This document shows, one piece after another, positions 1 to 11,566 of a stretch of 64,000 nt of DNA (within the stretch, counting starts at the first letter, position 1; each line of letters starts with the position of its first letter). Under the pieces are notes generated by a model. The model did no database searches and was not told where the DNA came from. It worked only from the letters and a program-made list of their open reading frames with translations. The DNA is from Pyropia yezoensis (taxonomy: Eukaryota > Rhodophyta > Bangiophyceae > Bangiales > Bangiaceae): the NCBI GenBank assembly GCA_009829735.1, contig CM020618.1, forward strand, positions 10,569,119 through 10,633,118. Direction: 5' to 3'. The position numbers were made by a program, and so were the translations under genes.

Positions 1-1269
1 TGCGGCCAGCATGTCGCGCATCATGCCGCGCTTGTACGTTGACTTAACCGCGTTGATAGCCCCTTGGTCCGCCGGTTGAAAACGTGCCGTGGTATTGGGT
101 GGCAGCCACTCAATGTCCATCCGGTCACTCGTCTTCGACGAGTCGTGCCCAGAGGCGTTGTCCATGACCAAAAAGCCGCGCTGCGCCGTGAAGGCGGCCC
201 AATCAGCGCTGAGGTCGGCCAGCCACTTGGAGTACACCGTGGAGTCCATCCACGCATTCTTTTGGCTGTAATACTTGAGAGGAACATGGTGCACGCCACG
301 GAAGCAAACAGGCTCGGCCGCCTTCCCAATAACAGAAATAGACTTAAATGTGCCGGTTGCGTTGACGCAAACGATGAGGGTGATGCGCGCTTTCGCCGTC
401 TACATGGCAGTTCCACGCGTCTCTCGGGCATCGCAGCCTAATACGTAGGAGCGCGTTGGCGCCAGTTGATAGAACAGCGCCGCCTCGTCCATATTGAGGA
501 TACAATCTGGGTCAAGCCCAACCATTTTCGCCCGCAGTTCCGCCATTCTTGCTTCTCCTTCCACAGTGTCCACACCGCCACCGGAGCCATGAAGATGGAT
601 GTTCCGAACTCCGTGGCGCCTCGCCCAGCGGTCGACAAACCCGTTCGATGCTGCAAAGTCCTTCTCAGGGTAGTGGCGCTGCGCCAACTCGCGGGCCTTG
701 ACGGATAAGGCCAGCCGAGAGAGAGGCATTGTCTTGCGCCCCATGGTCCGAATGCGATAAAACCAATCAAAAAGGAGGGAGTTTACGAGTGGAAAGCGGC
801 ATGGCTGCACGCACCGCGCAAAAGAGGGAGCTCCAGCAGCAGCGGCGGCCCACACTTCTTGCCGCCTCGCAGACACGCTATGGACGGTTCTCTTCGAGAT
901 GCCGTACCTCTGCGCCAGCACGTCACGCGGGACCTTGTCGTCGACTTGCGTGATGGGAAGTTGCTTCTGCTGGATAGTCAGGCTTGCCCTCCTCGGTCAC
1001 TCGCCGCGTGAAGCGCCAGCTGCTGCAACCTCAGGCGCCCCGGGAGCTTGGGGTGCGGGAAGAGCCGAAAGGGGTGGGCTTTCTTGCGCTGCTTGGCGAA
1101 CAGCATCGAGCGCGGCGCCAGCCGCCGCATTGGCGGCCTCCACCGTCCCAGGACACGCCGAGAGCAAAGCCGACGCCTGCGGGATCAGGGCGGCGGCGGT
1201 CAAAAGAGCAGCAATAAGGGATGGCGGGGGGGACGAGTCTTCTTGATTGCGGTCGGCCATGTCAATCAA
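1..1269 (-). pseudogene. pogo/Tigger-type transposase, decayed, runs off the left edge
   Basis: This is the transposase of a plain DNA transposon of the Tc1/mariner-pogo group. One minus-strand frame runs from an ATG at 1267-1269 to the window start. It opens with an Ala/Pro-rich leader, then a CENP-B-like psq helix-turn-helix (QRYGISKRTVHSV), a Tc5-type second helix-turn-helix (ASNGFVDRWARRHGV) and the DDE_1 catalytic core: ILNMDEAALFYQL (first Asp), LVMDNASGH (second Asp, about 150-170) and LPPNTTARFQPADQG (third Asp). All three catalytic Asp are present. Two in-frame stops interrupt the frame: TGA at 997-999, between leader and DNA-binding part, and TAG at 400-402, just before the second Asp. 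The first stop could lie in an intron, as an AG acceptor-like site follows it. The second sits inside the catalytic domain and makes the copy inactive. No terminal inverted repeat was found on the visible side. Confidence 0.85.
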
Positions 1270-1545
1270 ACAAACAACGGAGAGCGTCAGGGGTGCGGGG
1301 AGAGATGAGGAGCGGCCGCAGTCTGCATGGCGGTCGGCCAGTAGCTGGTCGCGTGCTCCGTCGGGGGCGGGCGAGTGACGGCGAGTGACGGCGAGCGACG
1401 ACCAATGGTTACCAACAATATATCGTCAATTACAAATACCGGCAGATTAAGTGACATTGCATTTTTTCCCTGTGGTCTTCAAAGAGGGTAAATATGTGTC
1501 GAATTCTCTCTTCTGTGGAGGGCCACGTGATGCGTACCCCCCCCT

Positions 1546-1569
1546 CAGTTGTGCCGATCGGCACAACTG
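1546..1569. repeat. 24-bp perfect palindrome
   Basis: The 12 bases cagttgtgccga are followed directly by their exact reverse complement, with no spacer. It may be a dimeric protein-binding site or two fused transposon ends. The CAGTTG start recalls pogo/Tigger termini, but no TA target duplication flanks it. Confidence 0.9.
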
Positions 1570-1807
1570 CGGGGCGGCCAAGTGAGGGGTCGCACTGTAT
1601 ACGGTACTTTCCACAAAATAGATCGACGCAGCAACCCCTCACGGTGTCCACAGCCGCCATGCTGACAGCAAGAACATACGTGTTCTCGCGACCTCATGAG
1701 ATCACGGGGTCGTCACCTGGAAGAATCGTTCTATGGAGCACCCTGAGTGGACCGGCGGAAGGCCATCGTGAAATGGCGACGTGATTTTTAGGATGACTTG
1801 CAGACCT

Positions 1808-1920
1808 CGAGCGTTTGCTCGGGCCTCAGTGCGAACTGAGGCTTGGAAGAGGGGTGCTCAAATGTGCGTCCAGTGAAGAGTGGACGCTGAACGGACGTGA
1901 GGTGCGGGACCCATTGGTCC
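1808..1920. other. Row of four short hairpins, possible structured RNA
   Basis: Four perfect stems follow one another: cgagc/gctcg with loop gttt (1808-1821); cctcagt/actgagg with the GNRA-type loop gcga (1824-1841); gcgtcca/tggacgc with an 8-base loop (1866-1887); ggacc/ggtcc with loop catt (1907-1920). A run gatttttag just upstream (about 1783-1791) resembles an Sm site, but I cannot match the whole to a known snRNA, SRP or RNase P RNA. The stems are equally possible on the other strand, although the GNRA loop favours plus. Confidence 0.3.
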
Positions 1921-3180
1921 AGACAGAGGGTATCATCACCTTCATGTACCGTAATCATCCATTTTTTTTATAGGACGCATTATATTTTGGCGTGACACGG
2001 CTGACCCGCCGGAGGGCATCCATATTGAGGATCTTCTTCCGGGAGCGAGTCCTCATGTGTAAATTGCTCACCCGAAATGTAAGAGTTCCATTTCATGCCC
2101 TCGTTTGATTGGCCCACGAACAATACCGGTACTCATGCGAATGTCATACGCCGGGACCGGTGACGGCGACTCTCGCCTTCCCCTGAACGAGGAAACGGCG
2201 AGTGCCTCTCTCCTCTCGTGGTCCTCTGTCCTGGTCCTGTCACTCCGCTCAGCGAGTGCGAAGCAACCCTGCCCCGCCCCTTCTCTGGCCTGGCACGACA
2301 GGTCCCGGGTCGGTAAGTTAGGCGGTGCCAGACAGGGTGCAGCCAATGTGGCTTAGGGGATGGGGCGACGGGGAGTCCAAGGAGAAGCTCCCACCGGCGC
2401 TAACAGTGGAAGGGCTGCGGTGGTAGCGCGAGGGTGAGTAGAAGGCGCCCTGCGCATGCGGGCGCGGCGGGAGAAGGGTCATGACGGATGGCAGACGGGA
2501 GCGCGAAAAGAAAAAAATAAGAATCGCAACGCCACGATCTGCCTGGCTCTTGCGGGGAGCCAGATAAAATAGACCAAAAAAACTCCTATCCTTGCGAGCG
2601 GGGATGCGACGGAGGTGGCTGTCTGCCTACACACTGCGTCGCCGCACCACGCCACGCACCCCCACCACCCACTCCCCGAACAAACCCATGCCCGATGCCT
2701 TGCTCGTTTTCGCACACATCTTCGGATGTGCGCCCATGCGCGCCCCCCTTCAATGAAAAAACTATGCCGACGCCGGCGCGGTGGCCAGACGTGACGGCAT
2801 CCCGGACACCGCCGAAGCCGCCACCACCACCACCACCACCTGCGCTCACCACCCCCCTCACGAGAATCTCCCCAACCATAACCCCACCCCCGCCCGATAC
2901 TGCAAACCTCTCCCACCATCCCCCATAAATGCTGCCGACCCCACCAGCGTCAGCCAGTGCTCCCCGACGTCACCGCCATCAGACTGACACCCTTACGCCT
3001 ACAAACCAGCGACAGACTGTCCCCCGACCCAACGTCACCAACGCCTCGGCCGGCCACTTCCCCTCACACGTCCTACCCGCGCGCCCTCAATCAAACAACC
3101 AGCACCATCCACGTCCGACTCCCCCAAATGCTGCCGTCACCGCTGACACCGTCCCCGTCTCCCCCGCACAAATAAATCGA

Positions 3181-3640
3181 AGTCGTCACCCTTCTCGCAA
3201 TCGCCGCCACCGTCGGCGTCATCGGCGTCGTCACCGTCGCCGCCGTCGCCGGCCTCATCGCCGTCGTGGTCGCCGTCGTCGCCACCACCGTCGCCGCCGT
3301 CGCCACCGTCGTCGCCGCCACCGTCGCCGCAGTCGCCACCGTCGTCGCCGTCACAATCGCCGCCGCCGTCACAATCGTCGCCGCCGTCACAATCGTCGCC
3401 AGCGTCGAAGTCGTCGTCGCCGCCGTCGCCGCCGTCGCGGGCAACTTCGGACCATCGCCTCCGTCACGGTCGTCGCCGGCGTCGCCGTCACCGTCGTCGC
3501 CGGCGTCGTCGCCGGCGATGCCGCCGCCGTGGGCGTCGTCGGCCGCGTCGCCGCCGCCGCCACCGCCGGCGTTGCCGCCGACGTGACCGACGTCGCCGTG
3601 GTCGCCGTCGGCATCGCCACCGTCGCCGATGTCGACCGCG
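3181..3640. repeat. Imperfect CGCCGT/CGTCGC hexamer tract
   Basis: About 460 bp are built almost only from the triplets cgc, cgt, gtc and cac in imperfect hexamer order. It reads as Ala/Val, Arg/His or Pro/Ser runs depending on frame and strand, so the long frames through it are not good evidence for a protein. Confidence 0.85.
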
Positions 3641-4332
3641 GCACCAGCTACACCCCCTGCGTGGGCACCGCGACAGCCGTCGAATCCACACCCCCTCTCC
3701 CAGCCACATGGTTGATGAGCGTGCAGACACGACCCGAAAGCGGCTCGAACCTGTTCATGGTCGGGCCTTTACACCAGGGCACATCACCCACGCGCCTGAT
3801 TGGCCGACAGGCTTGGCCCGAACGTCGGCGGAAAAGAAAGAAAATATTGCATATAGGCGGAGAAGTTTGTGAACAGAATAATCACATCTTTATATAAAAT
3901 TTGATGACTACATATTCAAGGCTGCAGGCACTGTGTCTCAACAATGAGTTTCGCTGTCGATACTTGCAACTGCCCGTCTGGCCACCAATGCGTTCGTGCT
4001 CGTGCGCCGTGGTGGGCGGCAGATGCTGCTCATGCAGATTGCTATCGGCGGGCCCCCTCTCTTCCTCGTCGCAGCTCACTCTCTAAGGGCGTGGTGGAGG
4101 ACTGACATACTTTTTGCTACCTCCGGACTGTGCTCATGCACGCCCGCAGCGGCGCCGGGTGGTGGACGGACGCCCCGACTGCAGCTGATTGCTGCGGTTG
4201 GCTGGACCGTGATGACCCCCGCCCCCGTGTCACGGAACCGGCGCTGCGCAAGGTGCTTTCTCCGTACTTCAGCGGCCGACCAATTGGCCATGGTCACGTC
4301 CGGTACACCACGAGCGGCAGGCGGATGCCGCC

Positions 4333-7031
4333 ATGGTGGCTACACGGACTCGCGAATGCGGCGCTGTGGGGCCGCGCACCTGGTCCACCACCGCTGGGAT
4401 TGGGACGCGGCTGATTCGCTCACGTTTCCATGTGCAACGTGCTCGGACGAGTCGTTGTATAAGCACGCACCCCGACGTCGACCACTACGTCCGTCAAGCA
4501 CGTGACGACACTGCGTCCGGGGAGCCCCCGTCACCCTCATCCTCCCCGGCAGTGACAAGTGGTGCTGGCTTACCTGTTGTCATCGCCGTCGCCCGTGACG
4601 GCGCGTCGACACACGCTGCGCAGTGTGTACCATCCGAGGCTGAGGGGATGCCTGAAGACGAGACCAAGCCTGTTCGTGCCCCTCGCAAGAACCCCCGGCC
4701 GATGCATATTCCTTCTGGGAGCCGTCCTGTGGAGGCTGGTGCTGTCCCTGCGTGGGTGGGACCGACGGCCGTGCTGTGGCCACCAGGCGGACCGCCCCGA
4801 GCTCCAAGCAGCATTGGAGCTTCTCCTGGCGCAAGCGCACGTATGGACGTCGTCCCGCCCACCTCTGACACGTCGTCTGGCAAGGACGGGTCAGTTCCGT
4901 CAACGAGAAGCGGCGCAGAGTACCTGGATGCAGGGGGCGACCTCTACACGCGTGCCGAGGATGATGGGGGATTGCGGGATATCGATCCCGACCCCATGTG
5001 GCCTGGAGCAGTGCCTGTATACCTCATTGCTCAGCAAGCTCCGGCAGCAATCATACAGCCTGACCAACCGTGCGTGTCTACTGGAGAGGCACGAGCGGCT
5101 CATGAGGTGTTGCGGGATACCTCCCGGGTCGCGGTGATGACAGTGGGCTCTGCTATTGTCACGACCGTTAACGCGGCGGCGTTCAACATCACGCCAGATC
5201 TGTGTGCCATTGCGGCGCGTAAGACGAACCTGCAGGCGCCGCCGCCGCCGTCGACAAACGTTGTGGCCAACGCGCCGCGAGGCGCAGCGGTGCGGGAGCC
5301 CGACGCGCCGCCGGCACCGGCCGACGCCGACGTGCAGCACGCCCCTGTACGGGCAGCCCATAGCGACGTGCCAGTGCAGCCTACTACAGCGCCGACCATA
5401 CCTGCACCTGTGTCGTAGCAGCGCCTACCTGCGCTGTACGTGGAATGCCTTTGCGAGAGAGCGACCCCGGCAGCAGGCACGAGCTACCTTGCACCCGGCA
5501 CGACGGTTTACGCCAGTGCTGGCATTCCTGTACGTCCGTGGCCATTGCCACGCCCCTCCAAGGTTGAACCTCAAGAGCCGGCGAGCGCGGCACGCGGCGG
5601 GGCGGCACCTTCGCTCGGGCACGGGACCGATGTGCGGGTCTCGGCTCCTGACGACGATCGCATCGTCGCAGCGGCGCCGCCCCTGGTCAAGACAGAGCCG
5701 CTGTGGCCGGCCAGTGTCGACGTCACGACGGCGCGCCGCCCACAGCGGCAGTGGGTCAGGCGCGTGCGCCACCGAGCGCTAGCAAGGCGAACCCGGCACC
5801 GCATGCAACACCGGTGGCACCCGCCGTTGGGCCCGAGCGACAGCGCCCGGCGCTCGCACCGGCTGCGAAGGACAAGCAGCAGTTGCTGGATTCTGAAGCG
5901 GGCGCTTGCAGCGTATTGACAGCGCCGCACGCCGCCTTGTCCGAGCAGCACGTTGCCGCTCCGGCAGCTGGGGACGTTGCCGTCACACCTCGTGCGAGAC
6001 GCAACCTGCCCGGATTGTGCGGGATGATCGCGGGCAATGTGCCGGCGTCGGCACCAGCAGCCAACGACGACCACCAGGTGCCGGAACGCGCATCGAACGA
6101 CGACGAGCACGTGCTGGATCCGGATGCATTCGCTGACCCAGTGGTGACGGCGCCGGTCGTCGTTCTGATGGAACCTCACGTTGCACCTCCGGTCGCGGAC
6201 GACATCGCGGCTGACACAATCGCCAGCAATGGTCCGCCCTGGTGGTAAGTAATGGAGGTGGGCCGCGGGATGACGCTGGCGCCCACGGCGAATGAGGAGC
6301 ACGAACTGCCGACCCCGACCGCTGACGACGTCGCGGCGGCTGTGGCCTCCATCAACGAGCGTCCTGCGCCGCAGGCGCAGAACGCTCTACTCGCGGTAGC
6401 CCCCAGGCCTTCAAAGATGCCGACAGCACGGTCGACTCCAGCGACCGCAACAAGGACGGAGCCCGAGTCGTCGGCGCCTGTACCTAGAGATGTCGCCAAC
6501 GGCGTGCCCGAATCACCGGTGGTGGTTATCGCCAACGCAGGGGCACCGCCGCCATTGCCGACCACTGCTGTAGCGCAGCTGCCGTCGCTGATGACGGCGG
6601 CAGCGCTGCCCGTTCCCAAGCTTTTCGGTCCGGCGTCACCGGCGGTACCATCCCCCTGTAAGGAAGCGCGCTCGTGCCAGGCGCCGACAGCAGCGCCGCC
6701 TCTCCTGCCGCCGCTGCCCCCGTGGCCGTCAGCGCTGACAGCGACGCCTTCTCTACCCTCGGTTGTCTTTCGCACTACGACGGCGGATACGCGTGCCGAC
6801 GTACCGCGCTTGCCGCCGCGCCTTGTGAAGTCCGAGCCGGCTGTACCCGCGTCGGCTGTTTTGTATGCTGGGCCGCCTTTCGCCGGACCGACTGCCGCCA
6901 AACGTGACCTTCCGCCCGTGTCCTCCGTTGGCTCTGGTGCAGCGCCGTCGGAGCCTGAGAAAGCGTGTTCCACAGACAAGACGCAGCCGCCTGCTAACGC
7001 AAGAGGGGAACCAGCGCACGGGTACAAATGA
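4333..7031 (+). CDS. Ala/Pro-rich repeat protein, probably multi-exon, unknown function
   Basis: I do not recognise this protein. The first frame opens at ATG 4333 and reads to a TAG at 5416-5418; the same frame continues to about 5720. Reading then passes to another frame up to the stop at 7029-7031, interrupted once by TAA at 6246-6248. The two halves belong together because a motif P-x-LVK(T/S)EP-x-x-PAS occurs in both (about 5680 and 6826), and a loose 60-70-residue unit ending HVA(A/P)PxAxD(V/I)A recurs near 5850-5985, 6050-6228 and, partly, 6275-6350. The stops lie next to splice-like sequence: tcgtagcag (acceptor-like) at 5418 and ggtaagt (strong donor) at 6243-6249. A poly(A) signal follows the last stop by 36 bp. 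I therefore favour a spliced host gene over a pseudogene, but exon borders are unproven. No signal peptide or membrane segment is evident. Confidence 0.45.
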
Positions 7032-7066
7032 CCGGACGATGTTAACGAACAGCTCCTTGTACAATG

Positions 7067-7072
7067 AATAAA
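7067..7072 (+). terminator. AATAAA poly(A) signal after the Ala/Pro-rich gene
   Basis: A canonical AATAAA lies 36 bp past the stop at 7031, a usual distance for a eukaryotic cleavage signal. It supports 7031 as the true gene end. Confidence 0.5.
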
Positions 7073-7889
7073 TTACCTTACGCACGCACTTCGTCCTTCC
7101 AAAAGATGGCGGATCCCGAGCTTGGAGCACCGCCGACACCATAGCAGGGACAGCCCGCAAGACCGGCGTCAGTCCTACCGCTGGTCGCGCCACCAAGAAC
7201 GGCACGAGCGGACCGCCGGTCGCGCCGCTGACAACGGTAGAGGCGGACCGCCCGCAGCGGCAGCGTCGACATGCGGGCAGTTGCCGGCAGCGGCCGCCCT
7301 TTATTGCCGCCGACGACGGTGTGGCTCCAGCCGCGGCTGGGACAGCCGCGGCGGCGGCGGCGGCGCCGTCCGCGGCAACCACGGCGGCTGCGGCCGCGAA
7401 CGCGCCAGCAGAGCGCGCCCAACAATGATGGCTGCGGCGGCGGGCTGCTGCCATCGCCGTCGGCGACGCGCGGCGCCGCCGTCGCGCCGCAGAAGCCGCC
7501 GCCGCCACGGGCAGGCGGTCGCCGTCACCTAACGCCGTCTGTGTCAGCGCCGTCACTCGGGGGGGGGCCCACCGAGCGCCAACTCCAGGCCAGTCCACCG
7601 TGGCTCCCCTAGCCGCCCAAGCTCGCCGACCGGAGGCGGCCGACAGGTTTCGATCACGTTGGAAGCCGTCGCGGCTCGCCGACCGGCCGCCGGCGCGCCG
7701 AGTGCAGACCCACCGTCACCACCGCCGACGACACATGGCTGCTCGCGGCTGAGCGGCCGTCCAAGTCGTAACGGGTGCCACCGACAGGGTCGCCCGACAC
7801 GCTGTTGAGGCTGTCGAGGCGGTCGCGCTCAATGAGGGCCTCGCGCCACACGTCTTCACCCGCCTGACGTTGGCGCGCTCCCCGTCGCC
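7073..7889. other. GC-rich low-complexity stretch, no clear gene
   Basis: GCC/CGG-rich triplet runs at about 7200-7550 give Ala- or Arg-rich frames on both strands. One plus frame at about 7123-7426 resembles the Ala/Pro-rich style of the preceding gene, but it ends at a stop and shows no domain. Confidence 0.4.
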
Positions 7890-8444
7890 ATGCCTCCGCT
7901 CCCAGTACCGCGCCATCCGATCCCACCTCAAGCGGCCAGTACTGTTCTAACGTTCGCTTCCACTACCGCTTTCGCGCCTCCTGCCGGTCACACACTCACT
8001 CCCGCTCCAGCAGCAGGCCCTTCCCATCCCGACGGCAACACGTCGCGTCCCGAAACGCATCAGCGGAGAGACGACTACGCCCCCGCTCGTCGTCAGCCGC
8101 CCGACCGCGCGCCTCCTCGCGCCGTCGAACCCGCCAGCAGCTCCTCCCGCTGTTGGCGTGAGTTGCGGACGCGCTCCCGCCGCTCCAGCTGCACATGTGC
8201 CCACAGCACGTCGCGGCCACGCTCGCGCTCCCGCTCTCGCGGCCGCTTCCGATCGCGGACGCCGTCGTCCTCGCGTGGTCGCACCTCCGCTTGCAGTCCA
8301 CCTCCAGTCCCCGCTTCCGCTCGAACACGCATTACAACTCGCAGGAGGTGGGACGGCGCCTGCGCGCCGCCCCAATGCGCAGTCGCGAGGACGTTTGGCG
8401 CGGCCGCGTCGTACCCATTGCAGCTGCACACGGTGTTCAGATGA
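7890..8444 (+). CDS. Hypothetical Pro/Arg/Ser-rich frame with an RS-like run
   Basis: A 184-codon frame starts at an ATG in good context (gtcgccATGcc). The first half is Pro/Ala/Thr-rich. The second half contains the run RPRSRSRSRGRFRSRTPSSS, which resembles the RS domain of SR-type splicing factors. No RNA-recognition motif is present in this frame. The DNA is strongly triplet-biased, so the RS-like run could be a by-product of (cgctcc)n-like sequence and the frame may not be translated. There is no family match, and the upstream neighbour does not extend into it. Confidence 0.2.
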   Translation: MPPLPVPRHPIPPQAASTVLTFASTTAFAPPAGHTLTPAPAAGPSHPDGNTSRPETHQRRDDYAPARRQPPDRAPPRAVEPASSSSRCWRELRTRSRRSSCTCAHSTSRPRSRSRSRGRFRSRTPSSSRGRTSACSPPPVPASARTRITTRRRWDGACAPPQCAVARTFGAAASYPLQLHTVFR

Positions 8445-8450
8445 CACTTC

Positions 8451-8873
8451 ATGGTTGTGGGAGCCGCGGAGGACGCCAGCGGCGCGACAAATGGTCAGCA
8501 CGTCTACTGCGAGAATCAAGACTGTACGCCTCATCTCAGTACAGGCGCCGAAACACTTACATGCCAAACATGTCTCACGTGGCATGCCACGCTCACTTCG
8601 ACGGCTTCCAGATATGACGGATCGAATGTTCTGGTGCGACGTAGCGATGCCTGATCATTCTGACGTCATTTGCGCTCGGTACAGGGGGGCTACTGTATTG
8701 TTCCGCAAGTAAGATGGCGATTCTTTAGCGGCGATTTCGGCCTTGACATAGAAAGAACGTCGCATCCTGACGTTCGTGAGCGGGTGTGGTTTTCGCAATT
8801 CTGTCGTTCGACGTCGCCCGCCGGTGCCCTCATTCAGCCGTCTACAACGAATGCAAGAAGTGGCATTGCGTGA
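8451..8873 (+). other. Possible 3' exon region with a Cys/His cluster
   Basis: A short frame (8451-8654) contains C-x4-C-x12-C-x2-C-x3-H within YCENQDC...LTCQTCLTWH, which looks like a small zinc-binding module, loosely PHD-like around TCQTCLTWH. A second short frame ends at 8873, and an AATAAA lies at 8895-8900, 22 bp further on. This may be the end of a small spliced gene. I cannot name the family. Confidence 0.2.
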
Positions 8874-9366
8874 CTTGGACGAGGGTGCGTGGCAAATAAA
8901 AAAGTGCGAGTTGCTACGACGCAGCCGAGCGCTCTCTCACGCCGTGCGCTCGCGTGAGTCAGCGCGGAGCGTGCGTGCGTAGCGCAGGGAACCGCGATTT
9001 TTGTGCGTGCGGTCGCGCGGGGAGCGCACACGCCGTGCACTCCCGCGTGGAGTCCCACCCCCTCCCTGGGCGCCGTATGGGCCTCTGCACGATTCGCCGA
9101 CGTCCACGGGTTTGACACCACTGCGCAGGGGACGACGTGAGCAGATCCCCATGGTGGTTAGTGGGCGCCGCACGCTCCAGTGGAGTCAGCTGTCGGAGGG
9201 CGAAGACGCGCGCAGCTGGTGCGTGTGAAGGCAAAGTCGAGAAATGTGGCGCGCTCTGTTGCGGGTGGGGAGACTTGATCCGTGATGGAAATAATTTTGC
9301 AAAAACGTACGGATAATGTTGCTCACTGACTGTACCTATCCATCCTTCCCCCTCTGGTCCACCTCA

Positions 9367-9385
9367 GGGTGCCTCTACACCCGGG
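9367..9385 (+). repeat. Left terminal inverted repeat of the Harbinger element
   Basis: The 19 bases gggtgcctctacacccggg match the right end exactly in inverted orientation. The TCA at 9364-9366 is the left target duplication. Confidence 0.9.
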
Positions 9386-9789
9386 ATTGGCCCATGTACC
9401 ACGCCCGACCAACGATGCCGGATCAATCTAGTAACCCAAGTATCTCATTGGGTATCCTAGTCGGGCCTCGCCCACCACGGGCGGCTGCTGGCCTGTCGTT
9501 AGTGACCGCCTCTGACGACAGACCAGGAGCCGCCCATCTCTCGCCAATGAATTGCGGTGCTTAGCACGCACCGGGGCGGGTGCCACGTCGGTTGAGAACT
9601 TTGGTACGTGTCAATGGGTTTCTCCAGCCGGTTTGTTACTTCAGACAACTGTGGAGATGCAGTTGAAGGCCTGAAGCCTCCGATGTTGTAATTGCCATGA
9701 GCAACTCGGGAGGCATCCCTCAGTTGTATACACACCTGCCCCCTACTCTGTCGCGACCAAGTCGACCCTTGTCCCCTACTGTTCCTTAC

Positions 9790-10740
9790 TCTGTTGCCAC
9801 CGACGCGACCCCTGCCGCCAACCGAATCAGCGCTGCCCCCCCCGCTGCCGCCGAGCCCACTGGTTAGCCGCCGCAGGCCGCCGCTGCCGCCACCGCCGCT
9901 GCCGGCTGGCGACAGGCCCCCGGCCGCTGCGGCCGCCGGCTGGCAGCCGCCCCTCCACCGCGACCGCTCTCGGCCGGCCGCCGTCAGCACTGCAGCCAGC
10001 TGTCCAGGGCCCCCAAGCTGCTGCCCGCCCGCTTGCTGGCGCCGCCGCCGCCGGCTCTTGGCTGCTTGGCCGGCGGCAGCGGCGGCGCGGCAATCGCCAT
10101 GGCCGCCGCCGCCGGCTGGTCCCTGTCCACCCCCCACCACAACCGCCGCCGCCGGCTGGCCGTCGGCTGGCTGCAGCCAGCCCGTCGCCGCCGCGGCCGC
10201 CGCGGCCAGCCCCGCCTGCTGGCCGCTCCCCGCCTACCGCTACTGCCGCCGCCGCTGCCACCGTCACCGCTGCCGCAGCAACAGCCGCAGCCGCCGCCGC
10301 CGCCTTCGCCGCCGCCTCGGCCGCCGCCACCGCCGGCCAGTCTTTGGTCGCTCGGCGCAGGCGCCGGCGCTGGTGCCGCCGCCACTGCCGCGGCTGCCTC
10401 CGACGGCTCGTCCCTGCCCGCACCCCGCCGCTGCCGCGGCCGCCGGCTGGCCATTGGCTGGCCGCTGCCCCACCAGCGGCGCCCCCAGCTTCTCCAGCTG
10501 GCGGCTCCCCGCCCGGCGCCGCCTCTGCTGCCGCCGCAGCCGCCGCCGCCGCCGCTGCTGCCGCCGCCGCCGCCTCCGTCGATATTGCCGCCGGTCCCGC
10601 CGCAGCGCCGCCTGTACCGCCGCCGTCGCCGCCGCCGCCGGTGCCGCCGCGGCCGCCGCCGCCGCCGTCACCGTCAGCGGGCCGCTCCCAGCCCGGAGCT
10701 GCCGCCGCCGCCGGCTGGCAGCTGCCCGAAGTGCTTCTCA
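9790..10740. repeat. GCC/CCG triplet-rich tract inside the Harbinger left arm
   Basis: About 950 bp consist largely of gcc, ccg, cgc and ctg triplets. Long frames exist on both strands but read as Pro-, Ala-, Arg- or Gly-rich strings with no domain. I regard it as a simple-sequence expansion within the transposon, not a gene. Confidence 0.8.
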
Positions 10741-11566
10741 AGGGGCTTGCTCCAGGTATGTCTCCGACCGCCACGTCTTTTTCAACTCCCAGAAACAATA
10801 TTAACTACATGCTGTAGATCGTGTGCAAATTCGCAATATTTCAACGTGAATGTGCAAATCAATGACGGATACGCTGTAGTACATGGAGGTTCTATGCGGA
10901 TATTAAGATTCAAGATTCAAAAAAAGTTCGGTGGTCGGGCATGGTAAGTGGCCCGGGGTTTTATGGCCGAACGCCCGAACGCTGAGCTGAGGAAGCGTTT
11001 TGATTGGCTGTTCTTGCCACGTTTCCCACGTGTCTCTTTTGGCGTTCGGGCTGCGACCGGCATCCGTGAGGCAGTCCGAACACCGCCGAACGCAACAGGG
11101 AGTTTTTGTTGCAACTCTTGGGGTAAGCTTGTGAGTATCTCGTGAGGTCGCTTGGCCGTCCAGCACTCGCCACAAGGCATGTCACAAGGTGGGGCGGATT
11201 GTGTCTTTTGTCGCAAGGTTGTGACCACATCCTGTGGGATCAGCACCGTGTACTTTCAGTGGAACCAAAGCTGGAATTGAAATGTGAATCAGCCAAAAAG
11301 GCCTTGTTGTCTGGGAGCGTGCTGTCACCACAGCAGGTGCAGGACCGCTCGTCTGTGCTCACCAACTCACCGGAGCGGCGTGCACGCAGCGCTGTTGAAG
11401 GTCACCCTCTACTGTGCAGCTGCCGCGCAGCATGACTTGGAGCCCGATATCCTGGGCCGTTGTGTCACCTGGGCAGGGAGCCATGATATCCATGCGTGAC
11501 CATCAAGAGCGGTGTTGGCTCGTCCGTCGCAGGCGCTTCCGTGACGCTTTGCTTCTGGGTTGTAGC

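Larger units (their letters stand above)
1270..4332. other. Intergenic stretch without a convincing gene
   Basis: Every long frame here is low-complexity or Arg/Pro-rich, as expected of chance frames in GC-rich DNA. The stretch holds short tandem copies of gcgagtgacg at about 1370-1398, a perfect palindrome (1546-1569), a row of four hairpins (1808-1920), a (cca)n run at about 2817-2842 and a long CGCCGT-type tract. An AATAAA at 3171-3176 has no clear gene in front of it. Confidence 0.6.

Noticed and set aside
9790-10804. Long frames on both strands in the GCC-rich tract
   Set aside because: All read as Pro/Ala/Arg/Gly strings with no domain and overlap each other in several frames, as expected of triplet repeats.
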